This document shows positions 47,332 to 61,490 of a DNA stretch of 64,000 bases, in pieces. The translations under genes were made by a program, and so were the position numbers. The stretch spans positions 3,739,774-3,803,773 of the forward strand of contig NW_022098021.1 in NCBI RefSeq assembly GCF_002288925.2. The letters run 5' to 3'. Source of the DNA: Delphinapterus leucas. Lineage: Eukaryota; Chordata; Mammalia; Artiodactyla; Monodontidae. The notes beneath the pieces are model-generated. The model did not search any database. It had not been told where the DNA came from and was given only the letters and a program-made list of their open reading frames with translations. How positions within the stretch are numbered: the stretch's first letter is position 1; the number at the start of each line of letters is the position of its first letter.

Positions 47332-49484
47332 TCTCCCTTGTTTTTTTTTTTTTTTAAGGTACACCTTTTGGGGTTGTTGTTGTTATCTTTGTAAGGCAGT
47401 CAGTTTCTCTTAAATTCAGTGTTAACTTTTGTTCATTGCTCAGTTTTCTTGAGCCTGCCCTACCCTACCCTGACTGGTTTCAACAGTGTCCATTCTGGGT
47501 TATATTTCCATGGCCTTAATCTGTCACATCGACCTTTCCTTATTTGTTTCCTTCTTTGATATCTTACACATCTTATTTTAGCTCTTGTTTCAATGAAAGG
47601 CCACATATTCTTTAGCTCTTTTCGCCTTGTCAGGAGCATTCAAAATATTTTTCTGTGCTTTGACCTGGTTCTTTCTGTGGAGATTGTTTCATATTATTAT
47701 CATTTATTTATATGTCATATTCTTCTTTGTTATTTTTTGATGATGTCTAGGGGAGGGGGCTTCACAGTTTTTTCAGAACGCTTTCTCATCAGTATGTCTC
47801 TTCCGCACTGGTCACCCGTCACTTTGTGGTAATGACCACCTCCCTCGCCACCATTTCTTCTCCTCAGGTGAGTTGGAGGCCTCTATGCCTCACAGGGAAT
47901 TTCTGTGCATCACAGGTTTTCTGTTAGGTGAATTTGCATTTATTTCTTTTCACTTTGCCTCGATTGGTATCGGCTGAGCTGATTGCTCTCTTTGCTCGGT
48001 CCTGTGCCCTGCCATTCTCCTCAGTCACTTCTGGGGGGAAAAGGCATTTGTGTGCGCATTGCCCTTGAACTGCAGTTTGCCTGCTGTGTTGAATTGGACC
48101 AGGGACCTCAGCCATGACTCGTACCTACCTCTGTATCTCACCCTCTGAATAAGAGCTGATTCAGCTCTTTCTGGGGTTGTTCCACCTCTTTGTTGGAAAC
48201 CTTTTCCCTCGGAAGGTTTTGTCTTCTATTGACATTCTCCCTTGATTTGATCCTACTTCATCATATTTATCAGCCTCTATTCTATGTCATTTGTAGTTTT
48301 AATTAAGGCTGTCTCATAATTTCATTGAAAATAACTTTTCTATTTTCAACTGTTTTGCTGCTTTCTATTGGTATTAGGGAGGGGAGGACAGTAAAAATAG
48401 TACTACTCTACCTTCAGCAAAAGGCACTACATTAACTGAATTAAGCAATAAAATAGTTGTGTTCACTAGATATTTATCAGTGTTCTCTGTATTGTTTGAA
48501 TAGGAGAATAGAAAAGTATAACACAATCTTGGGAAAATTAGGTTAAGACCCTTGAAGCACTTTATAAGTATGCTTGAATCAGGTGTGGATCTGGACTCTC
48601 ATTGCACTAAAAGTTTGGTTGGAGCACTGATTGCCGAGACCTCATGTGATAGGGAGGCCGTGCAAATAAAGTTGTTGTTTTAGGCATGGCTAATATTTGA
48701 ATAGGTGTGGTAACAGCATTCTGAGTGCAGAGCCGAGCACAAACTTCTGATTCTTAATTCTCCACCAATATTTCTTCACTGAGAATAGCCAGGCCTCATG
48801 GGGACCTCTGGGGAGGTAGTTGAAATGAAGAGTAAATAGGAGTGAGGAAGGGTTTTTGAAGGTCAGCAAGCTTATCTTAGATTTCGGAGGGATCCCTGGT
48901 AGTCCTTTGAATGAGGGAATGAGATGATGAAAGCTGTGCTGAGAAAACTCTATCTGGAAGTTGAATTGAGGTATTTCGTTCGATCCCACTGGGACATGGT
49001 GAGTGAGTCCCTGTTTGTACCGAGCATCCTACTGGGTGCAGTTGTGCAAATCTGGGAACAATTCCTGGCTCAGGAAACTTAGTCTGGGGGAGTCAAGAAA
49101 CTGACTTAGAAAAATCTGACTTAGTAAAATGTCAGTAGCAGAGTTAATCTCAACCCAGATTATTATGGGGTGGCTGTTCCGCGTTGCCAGAGTCCTTCCA
49201 CGGTAGTAATGGATTCAGTCTGTCATGATGTTACGCCACTAAGGTGGATTCTGTGATTAGCATGGGGTACATTAAAGACTACCCCACATCACCGGGATCC
49301 TGCTGTATCGTATAAATTCAGCTGAATTTTAAACAGCGGCGTTTTGTATCCTGTATTTCTGTATTTACTTTTTTTCTAAATCAGGTTTCCATTCAGCCTC
49401 CTTATGGCTCGCCCATCTTCTGCTTCGCTCTCACCACCTCCATATCTTCTCCTAATTATACCTGGTAATGGTTCCTTCTCGAAG
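47332..49484 (+). other. Intron, mostly unique
   Basis: There is a T run at 47341-47355. A stretch near 48870-48960 may be an old repeat. No exon or RNA gene was recognised. Confidence 0.4.
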
Positions 49485-49492
49485 ATAATTTT

Positions 49493-49791
49493 TTTCTTTT
49501 ATAAATTTATTTATTTTATTTATTTATTTTTGGCTGTGTTGGGTCTTCGTTGCTGCACACGGGCTTTCTCTAGTTGCGGTGCGCGGGCTTCTCATTGTGT
49601 TGGCTTCTCTTGTTGCGGAGCACAGGCTCTAGGCGCACGGGCTTCAGTAGCTGTGGCACACGGGCTCAGTAGTTGTGGCGCACGCGCTTAGTTGCTCCGC
49701 GGCATGTGGGATCTTCTCGGACCAGGGCTTGAACCCGTGTCCCCTGCATTGGCAGGCAGATTCTTAACCACTGCGCCACCAGGGAAGTCCC
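49493..49791 (-). mobile_element. Long CHR-type SINE with probable TSD
   Basis: ATAAATTTATTTATTTTATT at the tail side, then GGCTGTGTTGGGTCTTCG, CAGTAGTTGTGGCGCACG and the reverse-complement head CACCAGGGAAGTCC. ATAATTTTTT on the left (49485) and on the right (about 49793) is a probable TSD. Confidence 0.92.
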
Positions 49792-49804
49792 AATAATTTT
49801 TTTT

Positions 49805-50466
49805 TTGTCGTTCATGTCCCTGGCATTTTGCTCTGCAGTTGTTTTTACGTCAGTCTTGCCTAATCAATTAGAATTATGGTCTACTTGAAGATATAATCTG
49901 TACTTAATTTATTTATACATCCCATGTTACTCCAAAAGATGATTTGAGCATGTTTCTTTCCTATTATTGTGTGTTGCCCTTTGCTGAGGTGGTGGACATT
50001 TGATTAAGGAGGGTCAGTATTTTATGAGCTAAGAACACACATGACCAACAGAGGAGTTTCTGTGGTTTTTTATTTATTTTTATCTATTTGAAAGTCCTAC
50101 AAAGATAAATCATATTTATCGAGTCAACTTTTTAGGAGAAAGAACATGAAGTTGAGACCCTTCCAGTATTGAGAAAGTGTTGACACAAAACATATTAGAT
50201 GTAAATTAAACATAAATTGCTTTTCTGTAAATATGTACGTGCTACCTCTTAAAGTCGATGTACGCCTTAAATTTTCGTTAAAATATTGGTATTTGTGATA
50301 CTGGGAATCTGTATTTTATGAAAGAGCAACGCCTGCGACCCTCTGGCTCTTTATCTCTCGGCAGCTGCGTCCAGCTGGTGGTCCACATTCCCCACTACGC
50401 CTTCAGTGAATGGAAACATTTAGGTCAATATTGATACAAAACTTCATGAACTTTTTTCTCTTTCAG
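49805..50466 (+). other. Intron end, acceptor side of the first visible exon
   Basis: Unique sequence leading to a TTTTTTCTCTTTCAG acceptor at 50466. Nothing else was recognised. Confidence 0.5.
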
Positions 50467-50541
50467 CTTTGGTTCGCCTTTGTTAATGGATTTTCTGGGC
50501 AGATTTTATTTGAACGTTGGTGCATCGGCTTGTACAACGTG
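50467..50541 (+). CDS. ATP8A2: ATP8A2 internal exon: end of M5, M5-M6 loop, start of M6
   Basis: This 75-bp exon has phase 0 at both ends and encodes 25 residues beginning [12 protein letters not shown] and ending GLYNV. The segment VNGFSGQ...[10 protein letters not shown] is highly characteristic of the ATP8A1/ATP8A2 flippases, which move phosphatidylserine and phosphatidylethanolamine to the cytosolic leaflet together with a CDC50 (TMEM30) subunit. The acceptor is a pyrimidine tract ending in TTTCAG at 50461-50466 and the donor is GTAAGC from 50542. The residues cover the luminal end of transmembrane segment M5, the short loop and the first half of M6. This exon alone would not separate ATP8A1 from ATP8A2; the next two decide for ATP8A2. 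No frameshift or stop is present, so the exon looks functional. Confidence 0.93.
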
Positions 50542-52119
50542 GTAAGCAGTCTCCGTTTCTCTCTGATGGCATGCAGAACTAAACTGTTTGTGTCTGGGAA
50601 GTGTATCTAAGTCCCTCATCTGCCTCCATGGCAGGCAGCGCAAATACATCTTTAGGGCCTTTGTTGCTGCCCCACATCCTGCAGAAGCCCAAACTCTCCA
50701 CACGTGGTTTCAATCATAGCAGATCATGCTTGAATAACCCCATGAAATTATTAACCCATATATCTTGAAAATAGACCCTTGTTACCTCCTGACTAAATGC
50801 CCGGGCAACATTTCCATGTTTTCAGCTCAAGAAAAAAATTTCTGAGCTACGTCTAAACTCATTCCACTCCATGATTTTATTTCTGAATTCTTAAACATAT
50901 GCGAATATACGGTGTGTAACCTGGTGTCCTTTTTGTCCTTCTTAAAAGCGTATCTGTCCTTGTGGAAGAATGTTTCCTCCCACAGTTAGTGCAAAAATAA
51001 TGAATTCTGACTTCCAGCTCCCATGGCGAATGGTAATCTACTTATTTGGTGTTTTTCATGATTTTAGAGCTCTGTTTTCATCACTTGACTGTAATGAATT
51101 CAAAAGCTAGAAATAAATATAAACTATAGACTAACATGACTATGTAGCTACTTAAGTCTTTTTTTTACTGGCAAGGAGTATAGCTTGGTGCTGTAGAGAC
51201 CCGAGTGCGCCACATTTCCGGAGTTGCACCTTCACCACTGTTTTGGACCCTAACTCTGACATTCTCTGCCCTGGGGGAGTTTATACTCTGAAGCAGCCAT
51301 CATAGGTAGACGTAGATGGAAGTTACCAGACATACAATGAGATAAATCGTGGTGCTGTAAGTATTTACAATTTGTGTATACATTCGTGGCTGGCTATTCA
51401 AATCATCCATTCTCAGACTCCTCCCCCCACGCACACACCCTTTTTTAGTAGCTGCTGTGCTAGGTGTTATGTATAAAACGCTGCGTACAACATGTTGCTT
51501 GAGCCCTGTATAGCTCGACGGGCTAAGAGGGTCACACGTGTAGACTAAGGTCTTGGGTTTAGGCAGCATTCAGAAGATGGTAAGTGTGTTACTCACTACA
51601 AAGTACACTAGTACACTTGTTGCTAATAATCATGCCCCCAAAGACAAAACTGACAGGTGATGAGGGCAGGGCTGAATGGATGGCCGCTTATCACCCATGC
51701 TTGAAAAGCTACTCTGATCCCCTACCACACGGAAAGGGGCTCCAGGGCCTCCCCTTGGACAGATGGTTAACTTTGCAGGACTTAAAAGTGTTTTGAGTAG
51801 GTTAAAATCATGTGACCGTTTAGGGGGCAATATACTGACTGCTCCATAGCGATTTAGTGTTGGGAGTGGCCAACCCAGGCCCACATACGTACTTGTAATT
51901 AGAAGGCTGAGACCTGGGAGGTTATGTTTAGTGCTAAGGACTGAAATGCATGTCACTGGTTACACAATAAAAATGGATTTTAGCCCTCTTCTCACGCTCA
52001 GGCAGGAGTGCTAGGTTCTTTCCTTAGCACCCTGCAGTCTCGGGCAGTTCAGATTCATCCAACAAGCTCGTACTGAGTGGCTATTACACATCAGATGCCA
52101 ATAGGCTGTAGGATGATGT
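50542..52119 (+). other. ATP8A2 intron, unique
   Basis: It starts with the GTAAGC donor. No further exon, RNA gene or clear repeat was seen up to the MER5-like fragment. Confidence 0.45.
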
Positions 52120-52270
52120 TGGTCAAGATGCGGTCCCCAGACCACCTGCATGAGAAGCACCAGGATTTCTTTGAAGATGCAGATTTCCCAGACATCATCC
52201 TAACTTAACAAAGAGTTTCTCAGAGGTACTGAGAAGCAAAACAAAAATTTAAATAAAACTTTCTAGCAGT
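52120..52270 (+). mobile_element. MER5-like (hAT-Charlie) fragment
   Basis: GATGCGGTCCCCAGACCACC, TGCATGAGAAGCACCAGGAT and the later TTAACAAAGAGTTTCTCAG resemble MER5-type elements, with the usual 'GGTCCCC..ACCA' start. The copy is diverged. Confidence 0.6.
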
Positions 52271-52599
52271 GGTTACCCATATTAAAGTTGAAGACCCACG
52301 ATGACCTCTGATCCCTAGGGTTGGGGATACGTTTTATACCCTTTGTATCCTCCAGATGAGAGACGATATGGCAGCAGAGAAGTGAATTCCCAGGTGAAAT
52401 GGCCCTGTGACCACGGGTCCACAGTACCAGTGTGGGAGACGGTCACCAGGGAGCGGTGGCAGAGTTGGGACAGTCAGATCCAGTGGGGTCAGAGGGTCAT
52501 TGGCCTCCACAGTCAATCACTGGAAGGACCAAAGCTTTTGAGGACTTGGAAGTCTGCCCCCATAGCAACTGTCTTGGTAACTTTTGGTTGAAATAAATA

Positions 52600-52985
52600 G
52601 AAACTTAGAGAAGAGTTGCAAAAAAGAGTACAAAGAACGGTATACCCAGACTCATCAATTATTGGCATTTTGCCTACCATATGCGTCTCTCTCAAGACAC
52701 GCGCACATGTGCGTACGTAGGCTCGTGTGCACACACACTCCAGCACGTATATTTCTGAGCCAGTTGGGAGTCAGTTAAGACATAATGCCCATACTGTTCA
52801 TCCTTTCGTGCATAGCTGGACCATTCTCTTCCATAACCACAGTATAATGATCAAAATCATACAGTGTAACGTGGATACCATACTACTGTCTAAGCCCTAC
52901 TACCCCGTATTCCAATTTTGTGGTTACTCCTCTGTTTAGCCTTTGCTTCCACTCCAGGTCCCTCCGCAGTTTGTGACATCTGAGA
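52600..52985 (-). mobile_element. Old L1M fragment
   Basis: AGAGTTGCAAAAAAGAGTAC, ACGGTATACCCAGACTCATC and GAATCATACAGTGT-like text further on resemble the 3' UTR text of ancient L1. The orientation is uncertain. Confidence 0.5.
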
Positions 52986-53034
52986 CATAGCTACTGACCC
53001 CTCTCCTGGGCTGGAGTCTCCCCTGCCATTTTCT

Positions 53035-53223
53035 TTCTTTTTTTTTTTTTTTTTTTAACATCTTTATTAGAGTATAATTGCTTTACAATGGTGTGTTAGT
53101 TTCCGCTATGTCACACGCTATAGAGGACAGGTAAAGGTAACAGTCTTAGGAAGCACCGTCCAAGGGGCTTCCCTGGTGGCGCAGTGGTGTGTTTATTCAA
53201 CAAAGTGAATCACTTATATCCCT
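53035..53223 (-). mobile_element. Short 5'-truncated L1 with TSD, containing an 84-bp foreign segment
   Basis: TTTTAACATCTTTATTAGAG, GTGTGTTAGTTTCCGCT and, after the inserted segment, CAACAAAGTGAATCAC are the 3' end of the same L1 family as at 1222. TGCCATTTTCT flanks the element at 53024-53034 and 53224-53234. L1 sequence stops after GCT at 53107 and resumes near 53192. Between them lies the copy of 56009-56092. Confidence 0.88.
53105..53188 (+). repeat. 84-bp copy of the segment 56009-56092
   Basis: The two 84-bp segments are identical except for one base (A at 53183, G at 56087). They include unique intron text such as CACGCTATAGAGGACAGG and the first bases of a CHR SINE. See the finding on its origin. 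Confidence 0.96.
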
Positions 53224-53234
53224 TGCCATTTTCT

Positions 53235-53599
53235 GCAAGCAGTATTGCTTTTTTCCTTTTCGGTACTTAATGCTTCGTGTTTGATTCCCCAAGCCAGCTA
53301 AAGTAGAAAGTCATCGTTTTCTCAGTCTCATTCTCAGAGCAGATTACATAGCACTGAAACTCCTCCATCTCCCAAGGTCATGAATCATTGCCGTCCTGTT
53401 AGATGCTCATTCTATCCATAGTCAAATTTCTACATCATTTTAGGTTATGAGTAGAATGAGACTAAAGAGGCTACCAGTGACAAAAGCTACCATGATCAAA
53501 TGGATTTTAGCTACATGTTATCCATTTTTTAGTGAAGAGTTAACTCTTTTGAACACTGTTTCAGAAAAGATCTCCTCCTTAATTTTCAAGCCAGCAGAA
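53235..53599 (+). other. ATP8A2 intron, unique
   Basis: No gene or repeat was recognised. Confidence 0.4.
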
Positions 53600-55340
53600 T
53601 TTGAAGAAAACTGAGCCAGCCTTACTTATAAATATAAAAATTGTAAATAAGGTATCAGCAAATAGAATTCAACGTTGTATCAAAAGAATAAAATATTTGA
53701 CAAAGAAGGATTTATTTCAGGAATATAGGAGGCTCAAAATTTTTAAATGTTTCTAAGTATCACTGTATCAGCCAAAAAAAGAAAAATGTGATCCCATCAG
53801 TAGATGGTGCAAAAGTCTTTGAGTCAATTCAGCTGCCCGTTCCAAAATAAGGACTCTAAATAATATAGGAAAGAAATAAGTCAATTAACTATAATGCAGA
53901 CTGTTTATTAAAAAAACCAGTAGCATATTGCCATAAATGGTAAAATTCTAAAGTGATTTCATTTTCAATAAGAAATTAGTCAGGGATTCCTGCCATCACT
54001 GTGTAACTCAGCATTGTTTTGGAATTTTCAGCAAAACTACCAAGAAAATTAAATAACTATTACAAACACTAGGGAAAAGTAAAATATTTCTGTGCTTATA
54101 CAAATACACGCACCGAAAATGGCCATGTTAAATACGTTCATATATGACTGTACCTCTAAAAAACCCAAAACATGCCAGTAAAGAAATACTAGGATTATAA
54201 GAAAATTTGATAAGGTGGCCAGATTCATAATAAATATCTAAAAACCCATAGTTGTTTTCTGTCCTGGCAATCACTAGCTTTTTTTTTTTTTTTAATTCTA
54301 ACAGTGAGCGCTTAGAAACGCAAGGAGAATAGTAATTCCTTTCAAAATAGCAATTAGAATTATACATTTCATAGGAATAATTTTTATAGTACCTCCATGA
54401 AAAACACCCCAAATCTTACCTAAGTATATGCAACAAGATTTAACCAAATGGAAAGTCATACTATTTCCTTGTATGGGAAGACTTAGTATCATAAAAAACT
54501 TAGTATCAACCCTTCCAAAATTAGTATATAAATTTATGTGATTCCATATAGAGTCCCAATGGATGATTGTTTGGGGGGTGGGGGGAGAAGGGAATTGCAT
54601 AAAATGATATTAAGGTATGAATGGAATTAACAGGCATCTAAGAATAAATATGCAAAGCATGTTCAAAAAAGACCAATCAGAAAGGTACTTATCTGAACAT
54701 CTGACTATACTGTAAAGCTGCCATAACCACATCAATGTGATACTGACAGAGAACTGGACAAATAAGTCAGGGAAGTTAGCACTAAAGTTGGTGGTCCAGG
54801 GAAATGTACATTGTTTAAAAGTAAGCGTCAAAACTTAGGTTGATACTAATTTTTCAAGCTGGAGAGTATTAAATAGAATATAGCAAGCATTGCTGACAGG
54901 GAAGCAGGGAGAAGATTGTTGTCCTTTCTGAAGGGAGAGATACACAATGGGAACCTTTTCTGAAGGCAGCCAAGCAGCATCCTCTAAAGTTTAAAATACA
55001 TGTATTTTTTTACCCTTACAGACCTGCTTTTGGGAACCTTTCGCATAGAAATAAAAGATAAAGGATAGATGTTACAATATGTTCTAGGTGTTTATTACAT
55101 GATGTTTGTGGCAGTGAAGAACTAGAAATAACATGAATGCCTGTCCATAGGTGATGGTTGAAAAACTATGATCCATCCATACTATGAAATATTATGTGAG
55201 CATGAAAAAGGCTGCTTCGGGGTCAAACCCAGGGTACTTGGGGACTTCCCATGGTGTATTGTTTAATGAGAAAAATAAGATGAAGAAAATGTGTTTGATG
55301 TCTTGTTTCTGTAAAACAAATAATGATCCCGAGCAGTGTG
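53600..55340 (+). mobile_element. Old L1M/HAL1-like fragment, sense
   Basis: GATCCCATCAGTAGATGGTG, GCCATAACCACATCAATGTG, GATACTGACAGAGAACTGGA and GATCCATCCATACTATGAAA follow the order of an old L1 ORF2 to 3' end. Frames are broken throughout, and the divergence suggests a pre-cetacean copy. Boundaries are approximate. Confidence 0.65.
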
Positions 55341-56064
55341 CGTGTAGAGGGGGAAGGGGTATGCTACAAGCTGGGTGGGAAATCTGGTAGGTTGTTAGCC
55401 TGGGGATGTGATGGGGGAGAGGATTTGAAGTGGGAGGAAGGAGGAAGTAAGTGAAAAAAGGAAAAGCAAAAATAAAGCTGGCTGTGTAAAGAGTATGCAG
55501 ATAGCTTCTTTAACCAAACGGTGAGGGCGAGTTCATATACTGAGTGTGCAGAGCTTTTGAGATGCTTGTGGGGTGCTTTCCTGTAGCGTTTGTTGTTGTG
55601 AGATGTGAACGCCACCGCTCTGGATCTTGTTCTCCCTGAAATCTGTAGAACATTGACATCCCAGGGCTGTTTTCCTCTACGCTCCCGGGTGAAGATGGAG
55701 CTGCTGGTGAGTTTTATGGGCCTCACCCCACCGCAGCTCTAGTTGCTTTATCCCAACAGACTTGGAAAAGGCTGACTCCTCTGGTCGGATGTTCAGGCTC
55801 CTGGGAACTGGTGTGCAATCAGAACTCTCGTAGGGACACACATCCAGTTCCCATGGCCCTGAGAGCTCGCTGGGCTCGTGGGTACAGATTTGCTTGATGT
55901 TGATGCAGAGCAAAGAGCGACCCGTGCACACACCCAAGGAGAAGGTGGTCCTCGGGTCTGCCACACCGCCTGGGCTGGATGACATGCTTGTTCCAACCCT
56001 CTTCTTCAGCTATGTCACACGCTATAGAGGACAGGTAAAGGTAACAGTCTTAGGAAGCACCGTC
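55341..56064 (+). other. ATP8A2 intron, unique, holding the donor of the 84-bp copy
   Basis: No exon was recognised. The segment 56009-56092 at its end is the source of the copy at 53105. The open frames here on both strands have no known domain. Confidence 0.45.
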
Positions 56065-56491
56065 CAAGGGGCTTCCCTGGTGGCGCGGTGGTTAAGAATC
56101 CGCCTGCCAATGCAGGGGACATGGGTTCGAGCCCTGGTCTGGGAAGATCCCACATGCCGTGGAGCAATGAAGCCCGTGCACCACAACTACTGAGCCTGCG
56201 CTCTGGAGCCTGTGAGCCACAACTGCTGAGCCTGTGCACCACAACTGCTGAGCCCGTGCACCACAACTACTGAGCCCACGTGCCACAACTGCTGACCCCA
56301 TGTGCTGCAACTATTGAAGCCTGCATGCGTAGAGCCCGTGCTCCGCAACAAGGGAAGCCACTGCAATGAGAAGCCCACACACCGCAACAAAGAGTAGCCC
56401 CCGCTCGTCACAACTAGAGAAAGCCTGCACACAGCAACGAAGACCCCATGCAGCCAAAAATAAATAAATAAATTTATTTTTTTAAATAAAG
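56065..56491 (+). mobile_element. Long CHR-type SINE with expanded internal 22-bp units
   Basis: It has the head GGCTTCCCTGGTGGCGCGGT, then six 22-bp units of the AGCC(C/T)GTGCACCACAACTRCTG type (56171-56192, 56207-56228 and four in a row at 56229-56316), a CAACAAAGAGTAGCCCCCGC part and an AATAAATAAATAAATTTATT tail. The TSD is GGAAGCACC(G/C)TC at 56053-56064 and 56492-56503. At about 425 bp it is the longest CHR copy in the window. Confidence 0.94.
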
Positions 56492-56503
56492 GGAAGCACC
56501 CTC

Positions 56504-59463
<2,960 letters not shown>

Positions 59464-59542
59464 GTTTTCTGGGGTCATTGCATCAACGCCTTGGTCCACT
59501 CCCTCATCCTCTTCTGGTTTCCCATGAAAGCACTGGAGCACG
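59464..59542 (+). CDS. ATP8A2: ATP8A2 internal exon: transmembrane segment M7
   Basis: This 79-bp exon starts in phase 0 and ends in phase 1. It encodes VFWGHCINALVHSLILFWF followed by PMKALEH and the first base of an aspartate-type codon (G). The hydrophobic stretch is M7. The sequence WGHCINALVHSLILFWFPMKALEH is the ATP8A2 version; ATP8A1 as remembered reads WVHCLNGLFHSVILFWFPLKAL. The acceptor is TTTTCCCTTAG ending at 59463 and the donor GTAGGT starts at 59543. The intron between this exon and the previous one is about 1.96 kb. No disabling change is seen. The following exon, which should finish the split codon and encode the luminal loop and M8, is outside the window. Confidence 0.94.
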
Positions 59543-61278
59543 GTAGGTAATGGCTTCGAGATCCAGCTCTCAGCAGGTAGCTTTGCAGCCCCTCAGCGCC
59601 AGTTGTTCACAATTTTCTTCCCCAGTTCTGCAGACCCAGAGATCACAGGAACAAATTTCGAAAGAAAAACATAGGAAACATCTGATGGGCTTAATAGCTT
59701 GTAGGTTTCACCCATTCTGGCTCTGAGAACCCATTTTCTTTCTAGTTGCCTGGAGAGTTTAAATACTAGGAATTCTAAACTTTATTTTTAATAACCATTT
59801 TTGAGTCAAGGATCTTGAAGAAAAGCACTGTCCTATAACGAAACATCGATGCCTCTTGTGCACCAATTTGAAATTTTCTGTTAATTACTTGGGCTTTCGT
59901 TTTCCAAGCCTGACATACCTCTATGCCAAATAACTCAAATCTCGTGAGAGTTTTATCTTATGCCCAGTTTTCCGAAAGTCTCCTTTCCTTGACGTACACT
60001 TTTCAAGCAAACGTTTAAAGCTTGCTGGAGGACTGATTCTCCCTGTTGGTTTCAGTCTTCCCTAAGCTGAAGGAGGGGTGTATTTGTTCACACTTCTTAA
60101 TACATCCAAAATGTGACCTCTTAAAGAGACATACCTTTTAGTCTCAAAAAGTGAAAATGTGTTACAAGAATGCTACTTTTTACCCGTCTCAAATCATAAT
60201 AATACCCCTGGGGAAAATCACTCCAAATGTTGACTAGACAAGGCCTTTCATTGTATAGAGAACCAACAAATAGAAAGTTTCCAAGCTTCTTTGTTTCTGT
60301 CAATGTTTTTCTGTGTTTCAAATGGACATGATTCATCCTTACTGACGTGCTTTAACCTGTCAAATGCATGCCCAACAAATGTGTTATATACCCTGTGACC
60401 TTTTCTCTCAGTTTCATCCGATGCCCTTTTCCTTCAAGGGTCCCTAAGTCTCTAAATCAGAAAATACAATTTTCTGCTTCCAGCCCCACCCCCAAAGGGC
60501 ATTCTAGTGGAATCGTTCTCTTTGAATAATAAAGCTTTCCTGTGATTCATCTTCACTAATAGTAGATTTAATTCCTTTTGAAATGGTTTTGTGAGTAAGG
60601 GCTTACAAATATAAGAGTGTTGACTGTGGTTTGTTTTAGAAGCTCTGACAGTTTGGTGATAAAGCAGCCGTCATTGTATCAGGCTGGGCTGGGGATGGGA
60701 GGTAGTGTGTCTTGTGTGTCTCGTGAGCACAAGAACAGGTTTGGCAGGTGTTCTCTAGGCCAGGAGCCCAGCCTTTCGTCCTTAGGAACAGACAGGCCCC
60801 CCACCCTCTTACCTCGGCATAGACTTTGTCCCTAAATGTGCAGTGCTTGCCTTTGGACTCACAGAAGTTTGGCACGATGGTCATTTACTCGCCTGCTTCA
60901 GAAGGAGCTAGCATGGCCTGTTTTCAGCAAAGACGATGGTTTTCTGATCCTGAGTCATGAATATGTGCTTTGAGATTGTGGTTTGTAGTTTATGTTGGGA
61001 TCATTATTGTTTACCTAGATTCCATCATGTAAATCCATTCATTCTCCTAATGTGGTCTGTATTGGGAAGGGGATAGACTCCAAACAGTTACTAATTTACC
61101 TAAGAGATATCACCAGATGAATTTCAAGTTGGTTTCTATCACCCTTACCTGCTTCCCTCAGATTAGCAATTTGCCAAGCAGCCAAAAGAATGATTTTTTT
61201 CCCCATCTTTAAAATCATTGTCAGCATCATTATTTCATCATATACCTTCAGCACAGAGGTTTTCTTTTGGTTGTGTTG
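59543..61278 (+). other. ATP8A2 intron after the M7 exon
   Basis: It starts with GTAGGT. There is no exon for the next loop or M8 here, and no definite repeat. Confidence 0.45.
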
Positions 61279-61292
61279 AACAGTAACCTTTT

Positions 61293-61476
61293 TTTTTTTG
61301 CGGTACGCGGGCCTCTCACTGCCGTGGCCTCTCCCGTTGCGGAGCACAGGCTCAGCGGCCGTGGCTCACGGGCCCAGCCGCTCCATGGCATGTGGGATCC
61401 TCCCGGACCGGGGCACGAACCCGTGTCCCCTGCATCGGCAGGCGGACTCTCAACCACTGCGCCACCAGGGAAGCCC
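61293..61476 (-). mobile_element. Short CHR-type SINE with TSD and a 15-bp internal deletion
   Basis: The T run, GCGGTACGCGGGCCTCTCAC and reverse-complement head CCACCAGGGAAGCCC are present. The TSD AACAGTAACCTTTT is exact at 61279-61292 and 61477-61490. Compared with the other short copies, GAGCACAGGCTCAGCGGCC lacks 15 bp between two CAGGCTC repeats. Confidence 0.95.
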
Positions 61477-61490
61477 AACAGTAACCTTTT

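Noticed and set aside
53161..53188. Short SINE head at 53.17 kb as an independent truncated SINE insertion
   Set aside because: It is continuous with 62 bp of unique sequence copied from 56 kb, so it came as part of that segment and not as a SINE insertion.
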